Below the pieces are notes generated by a model. It saw only the letters and a program-made list of their open reading frames with translations. It searched no databases and was not told where the DNA came from. The translations under genes and the position numbers were made by a program. Source: Bacteroidota bacterium (GTDB lineage Bacteria; Bacteroidota; Ignavibacteria; Kapaibacteriales; UBA2268). From it: a stretch of 12,604 bases of DNA. The stretch spans positions 1-12,604 of the forward strand of contig JAJRPT010000173.1 of assembly GCA_024280675.1 (NCBI GenBank), in the 5' to 3' direction. Of this stretch, positions 1-6,870 are shown piece by piece. The number at the start of each line of letters is the position of its first letter. Positions within the stretch are counted from its first letter, which is position 1.

Positions 1-804
1 GAATGCAACTCCGGTGCCAGACCTTTGTCCCATATTTCCATAAACCATAGCTTGGACATTAACGGCCGTTCCCCACCGGTCTGGTATGCCGTGCATTCGC
101 CGGTAATAAGCAGCACGTTCATTGTTCCATGATCCGAAGATGGCCGAGATTGCACCCCAGAGTTGTTCCTTTGGATCTTCGGGGAAATCTCTACCAGTCT
201 GAGATTTAATTGCAGATTTGTACTCTGAGACCAATTCTTTGAGATCGCTCACTGGTAAATCCATATCTTCTGAGACTCCACGAGATTCTTTCTTCTTTGT
301 GAGAAGTTCTTCAAATGGGTTATGATCGTCCACACTTTCTGCCTTCATTTCGAGTACTACGTCGCCATACATTGCTACAAACCTACGGTATGAATCCCAG
401 GCAAAACGAGCATTCCCAGATTTCTTGGCAAGACCTTCTACCGTTTCGTCATTTAAACCAAGATTTAATACCGTGTCCATCATCCCCGGCATCGAAGCCC
501 TTGCACCAGAGCGAACAGAAACAAGGAGTGGGTTCTCTTCGTCTCCAAAGCGGGTGAGCATTTCTTCTTCGACCATAGACAAAGCTCTATCTATTTCTTG
601 CTTTAATGAAGACGGGTATGTTTGCCCATTTTCATAATAATAATTGCAAAGCTCTGTAGTCAGAGTAAACCCCGGAGGCACTGGCAGCCCAATATTTATC
701 ATTTCCGCAAGATTTGCACCTTTTCCTCCCAGAAGACTTTTCATCTTCTTGTTCCCATCGGCTTTTATTCCACCGAAATAGTAAGCATATTTTGTGTTAT
801 TCAT
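1..804 (-). CDS. ppdK: Pyruvate,phosphate dikinase, N-terminal part (partial)
   Basis: This is the first 268 codons of a gene that runs off the left edge of the window; the frame is open throughout from the ATG at 804-802. The enzyme interconverts pyruvate, ATP and phosphate with phosphoenolpyruvate, AMP and pyrophosphate in the cytoplasm. The protein opens with YAYYFGG, then LLGGKGANLAEM at residues 24-35 and GLPVPPGFTLTTELC just after it, the start of the ATP-grasp nucleotide-binding domain. SVRSGARASMPGMMDTVLNL (about residues 100-120) and GNMGQRSGTGVAF at the window edge are typical of the family. The full family length is about 870-900 residues, so roughly 30 percent is present. It is divergent from the transglycosylase gene at 963. 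The ribosome site is weak (AAAGAAAG upstream). PEP synthase shares this fold, but the N-terminal block and MPGMMDT favour PPDK. Confidence 0.95.
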   Translation of the reverse strand, partial: MNNTKYAYYFGGIKADGNKKMKSLLGGKGANLAEMINIGLPVPPGFTLTTELCNYYYENGQTYPSSLKQEIDRALSMVEEEMLTRFGDEENPLLVSVRSGARASMPGMMDTVLNLGLNDETVEGLAKKSGNARFAWDSYRRFVAMYGDVVLEMKAESVDDHNPFEELLTKKKESRGVSEDMDLPVSDLKELVSEYKSAIKSQTGRDFPEDPKEQLWGAISAIFGSWNNERAAYYRRMHGIPDRWGTAVNVQAMVYGNMGQRSGTGVAF

Positions 805-861
805 AATAAATTTCTTTCTTTAATGGTTAGAATCCCTCACAGCAAAATTACAAAATAATAA

Positions 862-876
862 TGTCCAGTGTGGACA
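862..876. promoter_or_regulatory. Perfect inverted repeat TGTCCA-GTG-TGGACA in divergent spacer
   Basis: The 158-bp spacer between ppdK (minus) and the transglycosylase (plus) holds a perfect 6-bp inverted repeat with a 3-bp centre. It is GC-rich against an AT-rich background and lies about 60 bp upstream of the ppdK start and 87 bp upstream of the plus-strand start. The shape and place suit an operator or a short hairpin, but no regulator is known from the window. A second, AT-rich set of overlapping inverted repeats lies at 920-939 (AAATGT-like and GTAAAA/TTTTAC arms) and may be chance. Confidence 0.3.
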
Positions 877-962
877 AGTTTTATACATTTAACAACAAAT
901 TTTCAATTGGATACTTATTAAATTGTAAAACAATTTTACCCTTATTCCGTAAATAGATATAA

Positions 963-1838
963 ATGAAATCTAGCATGTACATAATAATTGCCTTGGGAAT
1001 GTTGTTTTCCAGCTTCTTGCAAGGAAGTCGCCCTTGGGATAACAAAAGGGAATTCTTTGCACCATTGATTGTGTCCTTGAGGGCAGAAGGTGTTGATTCT
1101 TCTTTTATAGAAAAATTAATAATGGACAAAAGCGTTGCTTTCAATGAAAAATATGTGAAGATTAATGTCACTGGCTATCACAAAAAAGCAGATTATTCCT
1201 CCCATACCAACCCTCGTTCAGTTAATAAATCAAAGGCATTCTATTCCAAATATGAGAAATTATTGTCTGCTGCAGAAGAAAAATATGGCGTGCCAAAAGA
1301 AGTTATAACGTCTATCCTTTGGGTGGAAACCCGCCATGGCTCCTACCTTGGCAACCACCACCTGCCCAGCGTTTTCCTCTCCACGGCAATGGCATCTCAG
1401 AAAGAATTTATTGAAGTTAATTCAGAAGTGCTAAGAGGAACCTTCTCAGAAAGTTCTGATTCATTGAAAAAATATTTAAACAAATTATCTGCACGTTCCC
1501 AGAAAAAATCAAAATGGGCAATCGGGGAAATTAAAGCACTTTGGGAGCTTGATAAAAAAGGTATCGATATATTTTCTCTTGAGGGTTCATGGGCTGGAGC
1601 ATTTGGTATGAGTCAGTTTCTTCCCTCATCATTTGTCAGGTGGGCTGTCGATGGAAATGGTGACGGGGAAATTAATCTTTTCGAGATTGAGGATGCCGTA
1701 CACTCGGTTGCAAACTACCTCAAAACCAATGGCTGGGGCGAAAGCAATAAAATGCAAAGAAAGGCAGTATACCATTACAATCATTCTAATGCTTACGTCG
1801 ATGCAGTTTTGGAACTTGCCAAACTCATAAAAGTATAA
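963..1838 (+). CDS. MltB-like lytic murein transglycosylase (GH103)
   Basis: Predicted to cleave the MurNAc-GlcNAc bond of peptidoglycan non-hydrolytically, forming 1,6-anhydro ends in the periplasm. A short hydrophobic N-terminus (residues 4-20, YIIIALGMLFSSFLQG) looks like a signal peptide; there is no clear lipobox. The catalytic domain begins around residue 95. YGVPKEVITSILWVETRHGS (108-127) carries the expected catalytic Glu122. GSWAGAFGMSQFLPSSF (208-224) followed by DGNGDGEINLFE (230-241) and SVANYLKTNGWG are hallmark MltB blocks; the DGNGDGE stretch matches the EF-hand-like calcium loop of that family. At 291 aa it is a little short for MltB (about 330-360). The LolC/E-type gene starts 18 bp downstream, so the two are probably co-transcribed, giving a small cell-envelope operon. 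The start was chosen because the signal peptide follows directly. Confidence 0.9.
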   Translation: MKSSMYIIIALGMLFSSFLQGSRPWDNKREFFAPLIVSLRAEGVDSSFIEKLIMDKSVAFNEKYVKINVTGYHKKADYSSHTNPRSVNKSKAFYSKYEKLLSAAEEKYGVPKEVITSILWVETRHGSYLGNHHLPSVFLSTAMASQKEFIEVNSEVLRGTFSESSDSLKKYLNKLSARSQKKSKWAIGEIKALWELDKKGIDIFSLEGSWAGAFGMSQFLPSSFVRWAVDGNGDGEINLFEIEDAVHSVANYLKTNGWGESNKMQRKAVYHYNHSNAYVDAVLELAKLIKV

Positions 1839-1856
1839 ATAAAAAAAACACATCTT

Positions 1857-3077
1857 GTGCTTAAAAAATTTGAATCAATCCTTGCCGCTCGTTATATTTT
1901 CTCCAAAAGGAAATTTAATTTCATATCCATTATCTCATGGCTCTCAGTCGGTGGGCTGACAATCGGCGTTGCCTCACTCATCATTGTCCAATCTATTTTC
2001 AATGGCTTTCGTGATTTTGCTCAAACTCAAATGCACTCCGTCCCGCCGCATGTTCAGATATTTTCCAGCGGTGATGGTGTCGGTGATTTTGATGCTATCT
2101 CTAATCTGATTTCGGGGATTGATCCTCATCATATTCTTTCGCCAATGCAGTCTACAAAAGCCATGATATTGACAAAACAAAAGCAAAGCCTAGTCAATAT
2201 TCGCACCTTTTCCAGTGCAAAACATTTGGAGGAATTGCGCGCAAACTTTGTTAATGGAGATATTTATGAGGGTGGTAAGTTCTTAGATGAGTTTTTAATT
2301 GTTGGAGCTGGAATGGCTAGTAAATTAAAAATATTCCCACACGACACAATCAAAATACTCTCGCCAAAGATGATTGAATATTCTATTGCAACTCAAAACA
2401 TACTGCCACCCAAGAATATAGAAGTGTCGGCCGTATTCCAATCTGGAAGTGCAAAACCAGATGAGAATATAGTTTATATTAGCAAGAGTAACTACGCAAA
2501 TATATTCGGTAAACAATCAAAGAACAGTTCTATGAAAAGCTATGGGCTTACTCTTTCTGATCCCAAAAGTGCAGGGATAATAAAACAAAAATTAGAGAAT
2601 CTTTCGAAGAATATCAAAATAATTACTTGGCAAGATGAGAACAAAAAACTAATTGACATAATGAAATTTGAGACTCTTGCATCTTTTATAATACTCGGGC
2701 TAATTGTGATTATTGCAATGTTTAATCTTTTTGCCTCGATGCTAATGTCAATACTAGAAAAGAAAAATAACTCCGCTACATTGGCTCGACTGGGTGCAAG
2801 CTTTGCTTCAATACGCCAGATATTTTTTCGCCAGTCTATTGCCATTGGCGTACTGGGAATTTTTGCTGGCATGACCCTTGGGCTGACCTTTGTCTTTGTC
2901 CAATCCAAATTTGGCTTGATTCATCTGTATCTAGGTGGAGTGAGTATTCAGAAAATGCCGATTCTTGTAGAGTGGGGGCAGATAATAATCATCTTACTGT
3001 TTTCAATCGCAATTAATTTGATTGTTTCTTTTGTGCCAGTTAAAAAAATAATGACTAACAAATTCCTCTCTGAATAG
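1857..3077 (+). CDS. LolC/LolE-type ABC transporter permease (FtsX superfamily)
   Basis: Inner-membrane permease of the lipoprotein-releasing type, expected to work with a LolD-like ATPase to hand lipoproteins to the outer-membrane route. The 406-aa length is normal. The topology fits: one N-terminal membrane segment (about 24-49), a large periplasmic domain (50-270), then three segments (about 273-298, 325-349 and 373-394). ARYIFSKRKFNFISIISWLS (11-30) is the typical LolC/E opening. TWQDENKKLIDIMKFE (257-272) and EKKNNSATLARLGAS (301-315) match conserved blocks before and between the C-terminal segments. The best start is GTG at 1857; no good Shine-Dalgarno is visible. It follows the transglycosylase by 18 bp. 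No LolD ATPase lies in the window, so LolC versus LolE, or another FtsX-type role, cannot be decided. Two hairpin terminator candidates follow the stop. Confidence 0.88.
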   Translation: MLKKFESILAARYIFSKRKFNFISIISWLSVGGLTIGVASLIIVQSIFNGFRDFAQTQMHSVPPHVQIFSSGDGVGDFDAISNLISGIDPHHILSPMQSTKAMILTKQKQSLVNIRTFSSAKHLEELRANFVNGDIYEGGKFLDEFLIVGAGMASKLKIFPHDTIKILSPKMIEYSIATQNILPPKNIEVSAVFQSGSAKPDENIVYISKSNYANIFGKQSKNSSMKSYGLTLSDPKSAGIIKQKLENLSKNIKIITWQDENKKLIDIMKFETLASFIILGLIVIIAMFNLFASMLMSILEKKNNSATLARLGASFASIRQIFFRQSIAIGVLGIFAGMTLGLTFVFVQSKFGLIHLYLGGVSIQKMPILVEWGQIIIILLFSIAINLIVSFVPVKKIMTNKFLSE

Positions 3078-3126
3078 CCACATTGCGGCCCGCATTGTGG
3101 CCCACATTGCGGCCCGCATTGCGGGG
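3078..3126. repeat. 12-bp tandem hairpin repeat, array A (four units)
   Basis: Directly after the permease stop, a 12-bp unit of form CCCRCATTGYGG repeats head to tail about four times (units near 3078-3088, 3089-3100, 3101-3112, 3113-3124). Each unit is a small inverted repeat (CCGC-ATT-GCGG or a G/A, C/T variant), so R and Y covary partly with base pairing. It is strikingly GC-rich for this spacer. The last unit doubles as a terminator. Confidence 0.8.
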
Positions 3127-3130
3127 TTTT
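3113..3130 (+). terminator. Rho-independent terminator of the transglycosylase-permease pair
   Basis: The final unit of array A forms CCCGC-ATT-GCGGG followed by GTTTT, a compact stem with a triloop and a short T-run on the plus strand. It lies 36 bp after the permease stop. Confidence 0.55.
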
Positions 3131-3161
3131 AAATAATCACGTACTCTTTTGTCATCGCCCT

Positions 3162-3203
3162 AGCCACAGTCGTGGCCACAATCGTGGCCACATTGTGGCT
3201 TTT
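3162..3203 (+). terminator. 12-bp hairpin repeat array B ending in a terminator-like stem
   Basis: A second array related to array A: three consecutive units GCCACAGTCGTG, GCCACAATCGTG and GCCACATTGTGG from 3163, each able to fold as GCCAC-loop-GTGGC. The last stem (3187-3199) is followed by TTTT, so it could stop plus-strand transcription that escapes array A. Read on the minus strand no T-run follows, so it is a poor terminator for the convergent hydrolase gene, although the stems could still block or stabilise RNA ends. Confidence 0.5.
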
Positions 3204-3250
3204 ATAATGCGGAGGATTACTTTTGGTTAAGATTTGAAGTGGCTTCTAAC

Positions 3251-4405
3251 TTATTCCTTTGGAAATTCCCAAGAGTTCGTAAGTCCAGCAATTTTTCTCC
3301 GAAATCTGTGCTTTTCAGAATAAACTGAGATTCCTCGTGTTGAAAGCCTAATGTCTTGATTGACTCTTCCCCACATGTAATAGCTATGTTCGATGAGACC
3401 TTTTACTATTGTGGTACAATCGGCTTGATGAATTTTTGAACTGATCCTGCTCATATTATTTATTCCAGAATCGCCCAATCTCTTTGGGTTTCCTTTGATT
3501 TTGTCTGAAACCCACATACCAATGTCGCCTTCATTAAAATATAGGCTTATGTAATTGGTGATCTCAACTAAGCGTTCCAAGCCTTCGTCTTGTTCAAAAA
3601 TAGTGTCTTCAACATCTGGTGCACACATGAAAATATGTTTGAATAATTTGGGTAATTTCCTGCCACTATTATTTTCAATAATAATATTCATAGCATTTTG
3701 CAATACATAATTTCCCAAGGAATGGCAAAGTAAATTAATATCTGAGTTGCAATAATCTTCATTTCCCGCCGATACTTCTGACTTTAGATACGAAAAGAAA
3801 TCTCTGAGCCGGAGAAAACCTCGTCCGATGGCTTTCCCACTATTGAGGGCATCATCTCTGTCATCAAAATAATCCAAGACGCTCCCATTGGATGGCCAAG
3901 AGAATAGGAAAACAATAGTCTCTGACTCGTCAGTTTCTGGCTGGTCAGTCTTGCCTGAGTTCAACATCTGCTCAAGTGCAAAGGAAGTGGCAAGTGCTTG
4001 ATTCCAACTAACATTGAAGCCATGGATATAAATCAATACATCTGCCCCCCTCGTCATCTTTAGTTTTATTTCTTTAAACATAGCGGTGGATGCTAGTTTA
4101 TCTATTTGAACTTTTTCGCGGTTGTCCAATGTAGCGTCTGGGTAGGCTTCTATCTTTGAGTCCTCAATTTTGCAAAGTAGTTCGGAGTAAAGTCCTTCGC
4201 CGTCGCCTATTTGACCATGCTTAATCTTTTGAGTGAATTTTTTGGTCACCGCCTCATCGATGCTTAGTGTAACTTTCCCACACCGCAAGTTCTCTTTTCC
4301 TTGGGTGCTAAAATCATTGCCGTAACCATCTGGTCTGTAGCGATGGGCTTGGCCAGAGGGCAGGTGGTTTCTGTTTGTCGCAAAATATAGAGTTAATTCT
4401 TTCAT
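3251..4405 (-). CDS. DUF900-family alpha/beta hydrolase
   Basis: A 384-aa serine hydrolase of the DUF900 (alpha/beta hydrolase) type; the natural substrate is unknown. VLIYIHGFNVSWNQAL (123-138) is the oxyanion-hole strand and HGF motif. FSWPSNGSVLDYFDDRDDAL (168-187) is the family signature. NLLCHSLGNYVLQ (224-236) holds the nucleophile Ser229 in a G/C-x-S-x-G-like elbow. FNEGD (290-294) offers Asp294 as the likely acid, and IEHSYYM (338-344) His340 as the likely base. APDVED (262-267) is also conserved. There is no signal peptide or membrane segment, so it is probably cytoplasmic. The segment around 40-110 before the core is unusual and may be a lid. It follows the temptin-like gene by 74 bp, with a terminator-like hairpin between, so it probably has its own promoter at about 4406-4455. 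Confidence 0.85.
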   Translation of the reverse strand: MKELTLYFATNRNHLPSGQAHRYRPDGYGNDFSTQGKENLRCGKVTLSIDEAVTKKFTQKIKHGQIGDGEGLYSELLCKIEDSKIEAYPDATLDNREKVQIDKLASTAMFKEIKLKMTRGADVLIYIHGFNVSWNQALATSFALEQMLNSGKTDQPETDESETIVFLFSWPSNGSVLDYFDDRDDALNSGKAIGRGFLRLRDFFSYLKSEVSAGNEDYCNSDINLLCHSLGNYVLQNAMNIIIENNSGRKLPKLFKHIFMCAPDVEDTIFEQDEGLERLVEITNYISLYFNEGDIGMWVSDKIKGNPKRLGDSGINNMSRISSKIHQADCTTIVKGLIEHSYYMWGRVNQDIRLSTRGISVYSEKHRFRRKIAGLTNSWEFPKE

Positions 4406-4455
4406 TCTACATTAACTTTAATCTTGAAATATTATTTTAAAAAGAATACAATAAA

Positions 4456-4481
4456 AGCATAACTAATTTTACGGTTATGCT
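4456..4481 (-). terminator. Terminator hairpin overlapping the temptin-like stop codon
   Basis: Read on the minus strand: AGCATAAC, a 10-nt loop, GTTATGCT, then TTTATTG. The perfect 8-bp stem begins inside the TAG stop of the temptin-like gene and is followed by a short T-rich run, which suits an intrinsic terminator separating it from the hydrolase gene. Confidence 0.6.
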
Positions 4482-5118
4482 AATTATAAATGTTGATAGG
4501 TTTAAAGCTAGCGGCATCATTTATGTAAATTCCCAAGTAATAGCGACCAGATGCTAGATTTAATCCAGAGAGATTAAAGCTAAGGTTCTTCTGGCTCAGC
4601 ATCACAACATAAGCGTTAAACAGGCTTGCAACTTCTCTGCCTTGCATATCTAAGAGCACAACTTCCATGTTCCCAGAGGATTTGACAAAAAGCTCCAAGT
4701 TGATTGTGTGAGTTGCTGGATTTGGAAATATATTAGTGAAATTAATATACCGGCTTGCATCTTTGATTGAGGTAGGAAAATCGGAATCATCACCGGGCAA
4801 AGTAACTAGCTCTGGGTCGCCAATTTCTTCCCCCTCAACCCACAGACCATCAGGGTCTTGTAGCTCTTGACCATTTGTGAACCCGTCACCATCTGAATCG
4901 ATATCGAATAATCCTTCCCACGCAAATCCATTTTCTGCAAAATCTTGTCCGAATTGATTTCTCTCACTTCCAGGACCAAATTTATGACAATTAAGGCAAC
5001 CATTTTCGCTGCCATTGGGAATCACGCTCGGAAATCCTGGTTTTGCCAAAACTTGGCTCATTGAAAACATAAACGTAATAATTAGTAGTAATTTAGACAT
5101 ATTTGTAACACACTTCAT
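4480..5118 (-). CDS. Secreted temptin-like protein with T9SS C-terminal sorting domain
   Basis: A 212-aa exported protein. A signal peptide is clear at 7-25 (MSKLLLIITFMFSMSQVLA), so the real start may be the second Met at 5100. Residues 26-92 match the temptin-type domain in order: IPNGSENGCLNCHKFGPG (33-50), ERNQFGQDFAENGFAWEG (52-69), then DIDSDGDGFTNGQELQDPDG (72-91), an acidic loop likely to bind calcium. The CxxCH (41-45) could pass for a c-type heme site, but the flanking pattern fits the temptin Cys/Cys disulfide better. Residues 125-212 (FTNIFPNPATHTINLEL ... SGLNLASGRYYLGIYIND) form a type A sorting domain for the type IX secretion system, which sends cargo across the outer membrane. 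The function of bacterial temptin-like proteins is unknown. It starts 30 bp after the AI-2E family gene, so the two may be co-transcribed. Confidence 0.85.
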   Translation of the reverse strand: MKCVTNMSKLLLIITFMFSMSQVLAKPGFPSVIPNGSENGCLNCHKFGPGSERNQFGQDFAENGFAWEGLFDIDSDGDGFTNGQELQDPDGLWVEGEEIGDPELVTLPGDDSDFPTSIKDASRYINFTNIFPNPATHTINLELFVKSSGNMEVVLLDMQGREVASLFNAYVVMLSQKNLSFNLSGLNLASGRYYLGIYINDAASFKPINIYN

Positions 5119-5148
5119 TAATTTATAAAATATTTATATTCTGTTTTT

Positions 5149-6198
5149 TTACCCACCACTGGGCGATCCCATTATTCTTGCCAAAACTCTGAGCGAAGGG
5201 AATTGCTCAAATATTAATTTAATCAATACCAGAAGTGGTACCGAAATTATCATACCTGGTACTCCCCACATCCAGCCCCAGAACACAAGTCCAAATATGA
5301 CTGTCACAATGTTTATCCTGAGCGTCTCACCCATAATCTTCGGTTCTATTAAATTCCCGATGGTAAATTGTACAAGTGCAATTAATATGAGAACAAAAAA
5401 TACTGTCTGCAGTGAATCGTATTGGATAAAACTCATCAGCACCGGAGGAATTGACCCGAAGATTGAACCAACCGACGGAATGTAATTTAACAAGAAAGCC
5501 AAGAAGCCCCAAAAAAGTGCGTAACTTATGTCGAAACTAAAGCAAATCAAGTATACTAGAAAGCCTGTGGCAAGACTAACGATGCTTTTTATTATCACAT
5601 AAGAGAAAATTGACCGCTGAACAGTCTCGTAGGTGTTGAGAAGCTCTGTGTGTTCGGAACCTCCGCTAATGTAGACGAGGTATCTTCGGTAATTTGACAT
5701 TCCAGAAAGCAGAAGCATATAATAGACTGAAAATATCAGAAACGAACCAGTAAACGAGCCAAACACACTCGCCACACCAGTGGCAGCAAAAGACAAAAAG
5801 TCTGTATCAATAATTTCAATCAGGCTTTTTACATCGCTTTGTTTTGAGAAATTAGTTCCGACAAGATTATTAATACCAGTAATTATTTCATTGAATCTGA
5901 TGAAGAGTCGCTCTATCAAAAAATCTTTATCTCGTAGAATATCTGAGTACATGTCGCCAATTACTGTGATTATGAGATAAATAACGAATATTGACATTGA
6001 GGCAATGAAAGGAACGATGACTAAGTTAGGGATTTTATATTTTTTCAGAATTATGATAAGTGGTTGGAAAAGAGAAGCCAGAAGTATTGCCAAAACCAAG
6101 GGAATGAGCAATACTGAGAGTTGGGATGCAAGGACAAATACTGTTATAATCGTGAAAAATAACAGCATATTCTTTATTCGTCTTGTGTCATCGCCCAT
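5149..6198 (-). CDS. AI-2E family transporter (PerM/YdiK type membrane protein)
   Basis: A 349-aa polytopic inner-membrane protein. Hydrophobic segments lie at about 12-50 (two), 58-80, 152-168, 200-222, 224-242, 264-282 and 296-330. The family signature is clear: LLNYIPSVGSIFGSIPPVL (236-254) and LIEPKIMGETLRIN (283-296). A long soluble loop at 82-140 follows the third segment, as in the family. Members have been linked to AI-2 export, sodium/proton antiport or unknown transport, so the substrate should be left open. The start has a short N-terminal MGDDTRRIKN before the first helix, as expected. It is the first of three minus-strand genes, and the temptin-like gene lies 30 bp downstream without a terminator between. 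No Shine-Dalgarno is visible. Confidence 0.88.
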   Translation of the reverse strand: MGDDTRRIKNMLLFFTIITVFVLASQLSVLLIPLVLAILLASLFQPLIIILKKYKIPNLVIVPFIASMSIFVIYLIITVIGDMYSDILRDKDFLIERLFIRFNEIITGINNLVGTNFSKQSDVKSLIEIIDTDFLSFAATGVASVFGSFTGSFLIFSVYYMLLLSGMSNYRRYLVYISGGSEHTELLNTYETVQRSIFSYVIIKSIVSLATGFLVYLICFSFDISYALFWGFLAFLLNYIPSVGSIFGSIPPVLMSFIQYDSLQTVFFVLILIALVQFTIGNLIEPKIMGETLRINIVTVIFGLVFWGWMWGVPGMIISVPLLVLIKLIFEQFPSLRVLARIMGSPSGG

Positions 6199-6360
6199 TT
6201 AAACGTTAATCCATAAAGTTAGTTTTTTAATTTTATTTTATGCAATTTATTATTAATTTCGTTTTCTTCCAAGGTGCATTTTTTAAAAAGGTATATCTCT
6301 TTAAAAGAATCCTATGTGGGGAGGGTTGCTTGGCGGAGTGGCAGAGTCAGATAATTTTCA
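6199..6360. other. Intergenic stretch upstream of tRNA-Leu, no gene seen
   Basis: No convincing ORF. The left part should hold the promoter of the AI-2E family gene (minus strand). A GC-rich patch at 6319-6348 (GGAGGGTTGCTTGG then CGGAGTGGCAGAGT) loosely resembles the 5' part of a class II tRNA such as tRNA-Ser, but the rest of the cloverleaf is absent, so it is not called as a tRNA. Confidence 0.4.
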
Positions 6361-6508
6361 TATTTAAAGCACACGATGTGTGGGCACTGGTGGCGAAATT
6401 GCTTTGCATGTTGATTTGTAGGAAGAGCTAAGCGACAGATGGAGCGAAAAAAGAAGACAGGACTTTATATTTAAAGCACACGATGTGTGGGCACTGGTGG
6501 CGAAATTG
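6361..6508 (+). repeat. 41-bp direct repeat duplicating the tRNA-Leu leader and 5' end
   Basis: The 41-bp stretch 6361-6401 recurs exactly at 6468-6508 (offset 107 bp). Each copy holds TATTTAAAG, an inverted repeat CACAC-GAT-GTGTG, and the first 18 nt of tRNA-Leu (GCACTGGTGGCGAAATTG). After the first copy the tRNA sequence is lost for about 50 bp, but ACAGGACTT (6457-6465), equal to part of the tRNA anticodon arm (6517-6525), reappears just before the second copy. This looks like a tandem duplication from leader to anticodon with an internal insertion, leaving one intact gene. Confidence 0.85.
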
Positions 6509-6575
6509 GTAGACGCACAGGACTTAAAATCCTGTGAGCTTTATGCTCGTGCGGGTTCAAGTCCCGCCCGGTGTA
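6491..6575 (+). tRNA. tRNA-Leu (anticodon UAA)
   Basis: An 85-nt class II tRNA folds fully. The acceptor stem is GCACTGG with CCGGTGT, with a terminal G-T wobble and discriminator A. The D arm contains AAATTGGTAGAC. The anticodon stem CAGGA/TCCTG encloses loop CTTAAAA, giving anticodon TAA. A long variable arm follows (GAGC-TTTAT-GCTC), then T arm GCGGG-TTCAAGT-CCCGC. The long variable arm and anticodon fit leucine. The 3' CCA is not encoded (CTT follows). The leader hairpin CACAC-GAT-GTGTG ends one base before the tRNA. A strong terminator follows directly. Confidence 0.97.
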
Positions 6576-6580
6576 CTTGT

Positions 6581-6620
6581 AAGGGACAGATCATTATTAT
6601 CTGTCCCTTTTTTATTTTTC
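6581..6620 (+). terminator. Strong Rho-independent terminator after tRNA-Leu
   Basis: AAGGGACAGAT (6581-6591), loop CATTATT, ATCTGTCCCTT (6599-6609), then TTTTTATTTTT. A perfect 11-bp stem with a long T-run, 6 bp after the tRNA; it ends the tRNA transcript. Confidence 0.95.
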
Positions 6621-6629
6621 CTAGAATCT

Positions 6630-6658
6630 AGTCAAAATTATTTAATAGAATTTTGACT
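6630..6658. terminator. 10-bp hairpin at the end of the possible gene remnant
   Basis: AGTCAAAATT (6630-6639), a 9-nt loop, AATTTTGACT (6649-6658): perfect arms. The stop codon of the minus-strand open frame at 6642-6854 lies in the loop. No long T-run follows on either strand, so termination strength is uncertain; it may mark the end of the rfaE operon transcript. Confidence 0.4.
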
Positions 6659-6854
6659 CATTGTTAATATTAAAGATAAGTTTAGCTGCAGGTTCTGTAT
6701 TTGGGAGTCCGAATCCAAGAGTATCAAGTTCTGATTCAGAGAAGGAGAAAGAGCGACTTTGCAGAGATAACAATATCACATGGCACATTAAAGGTGCTGT
6801 CTGTACTAATTTCTGTTGCGGGAGGGCGACGAGGGATGAATCATAAATTTGGAT
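6642..6854 (-). pseudogene. Possible 3' remnant of a protein gene, unrecognised
   Basis: The frame is open for 70 codons up to TAA at 6644-6642, but the first ATG is only at 6788, leaving 48 aa (MCHVILLSLQS ...). The peptide looks protein-like rather than random. It includes LVQTAPLMCHVILLSLQS, then SESELDTLGFGLPNTEPAAK. That ending recalls the C-terminal part of subtilisin-like proteases (a xAPxxxxxxxLLLQ helix, then GFGIPN), but the catalytic GTS motif is not intact, so this is only a guess. It sits 3' of rfaE2 on the same strand and ends in a hairpin. It could be a decayed gene end, a small genuine gene, or chance. Confidence 0.3.
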
Positions 6855-6870
6855 TTATGAATAACTCTGA

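Noticed and set aside
881..1171. 96-residue minus-strand open frame at the start of the transglycosylase gene
   Set aside because: It overlaps the signal peptide and promoter of a well-supported gene on the other strand and shows no domain.
3078..3203. Short repeats that could be mistaken for a CRISPR array
   Set aside because: The units are 12 bp, contiguous, without spacers, and each is self-complementary; no cas genes are near.
4984..4998. CxxCH as a c-type cytochrome heme site in the T9SS protein
   Set aside because: The surrounding pattern (IPNG, RNQFG, DSDGDGFTNG) fits the temptin-type disulfide domain, and no distal Met ligand region is evident.
6361..6460. A second tRNA-Leu gene at the first 41-bp repeat copy
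   Set aside because: Only the first 18 nt and a short anticodon-arm fragment are present; the T arm and the 3' acceptor strand are missing.
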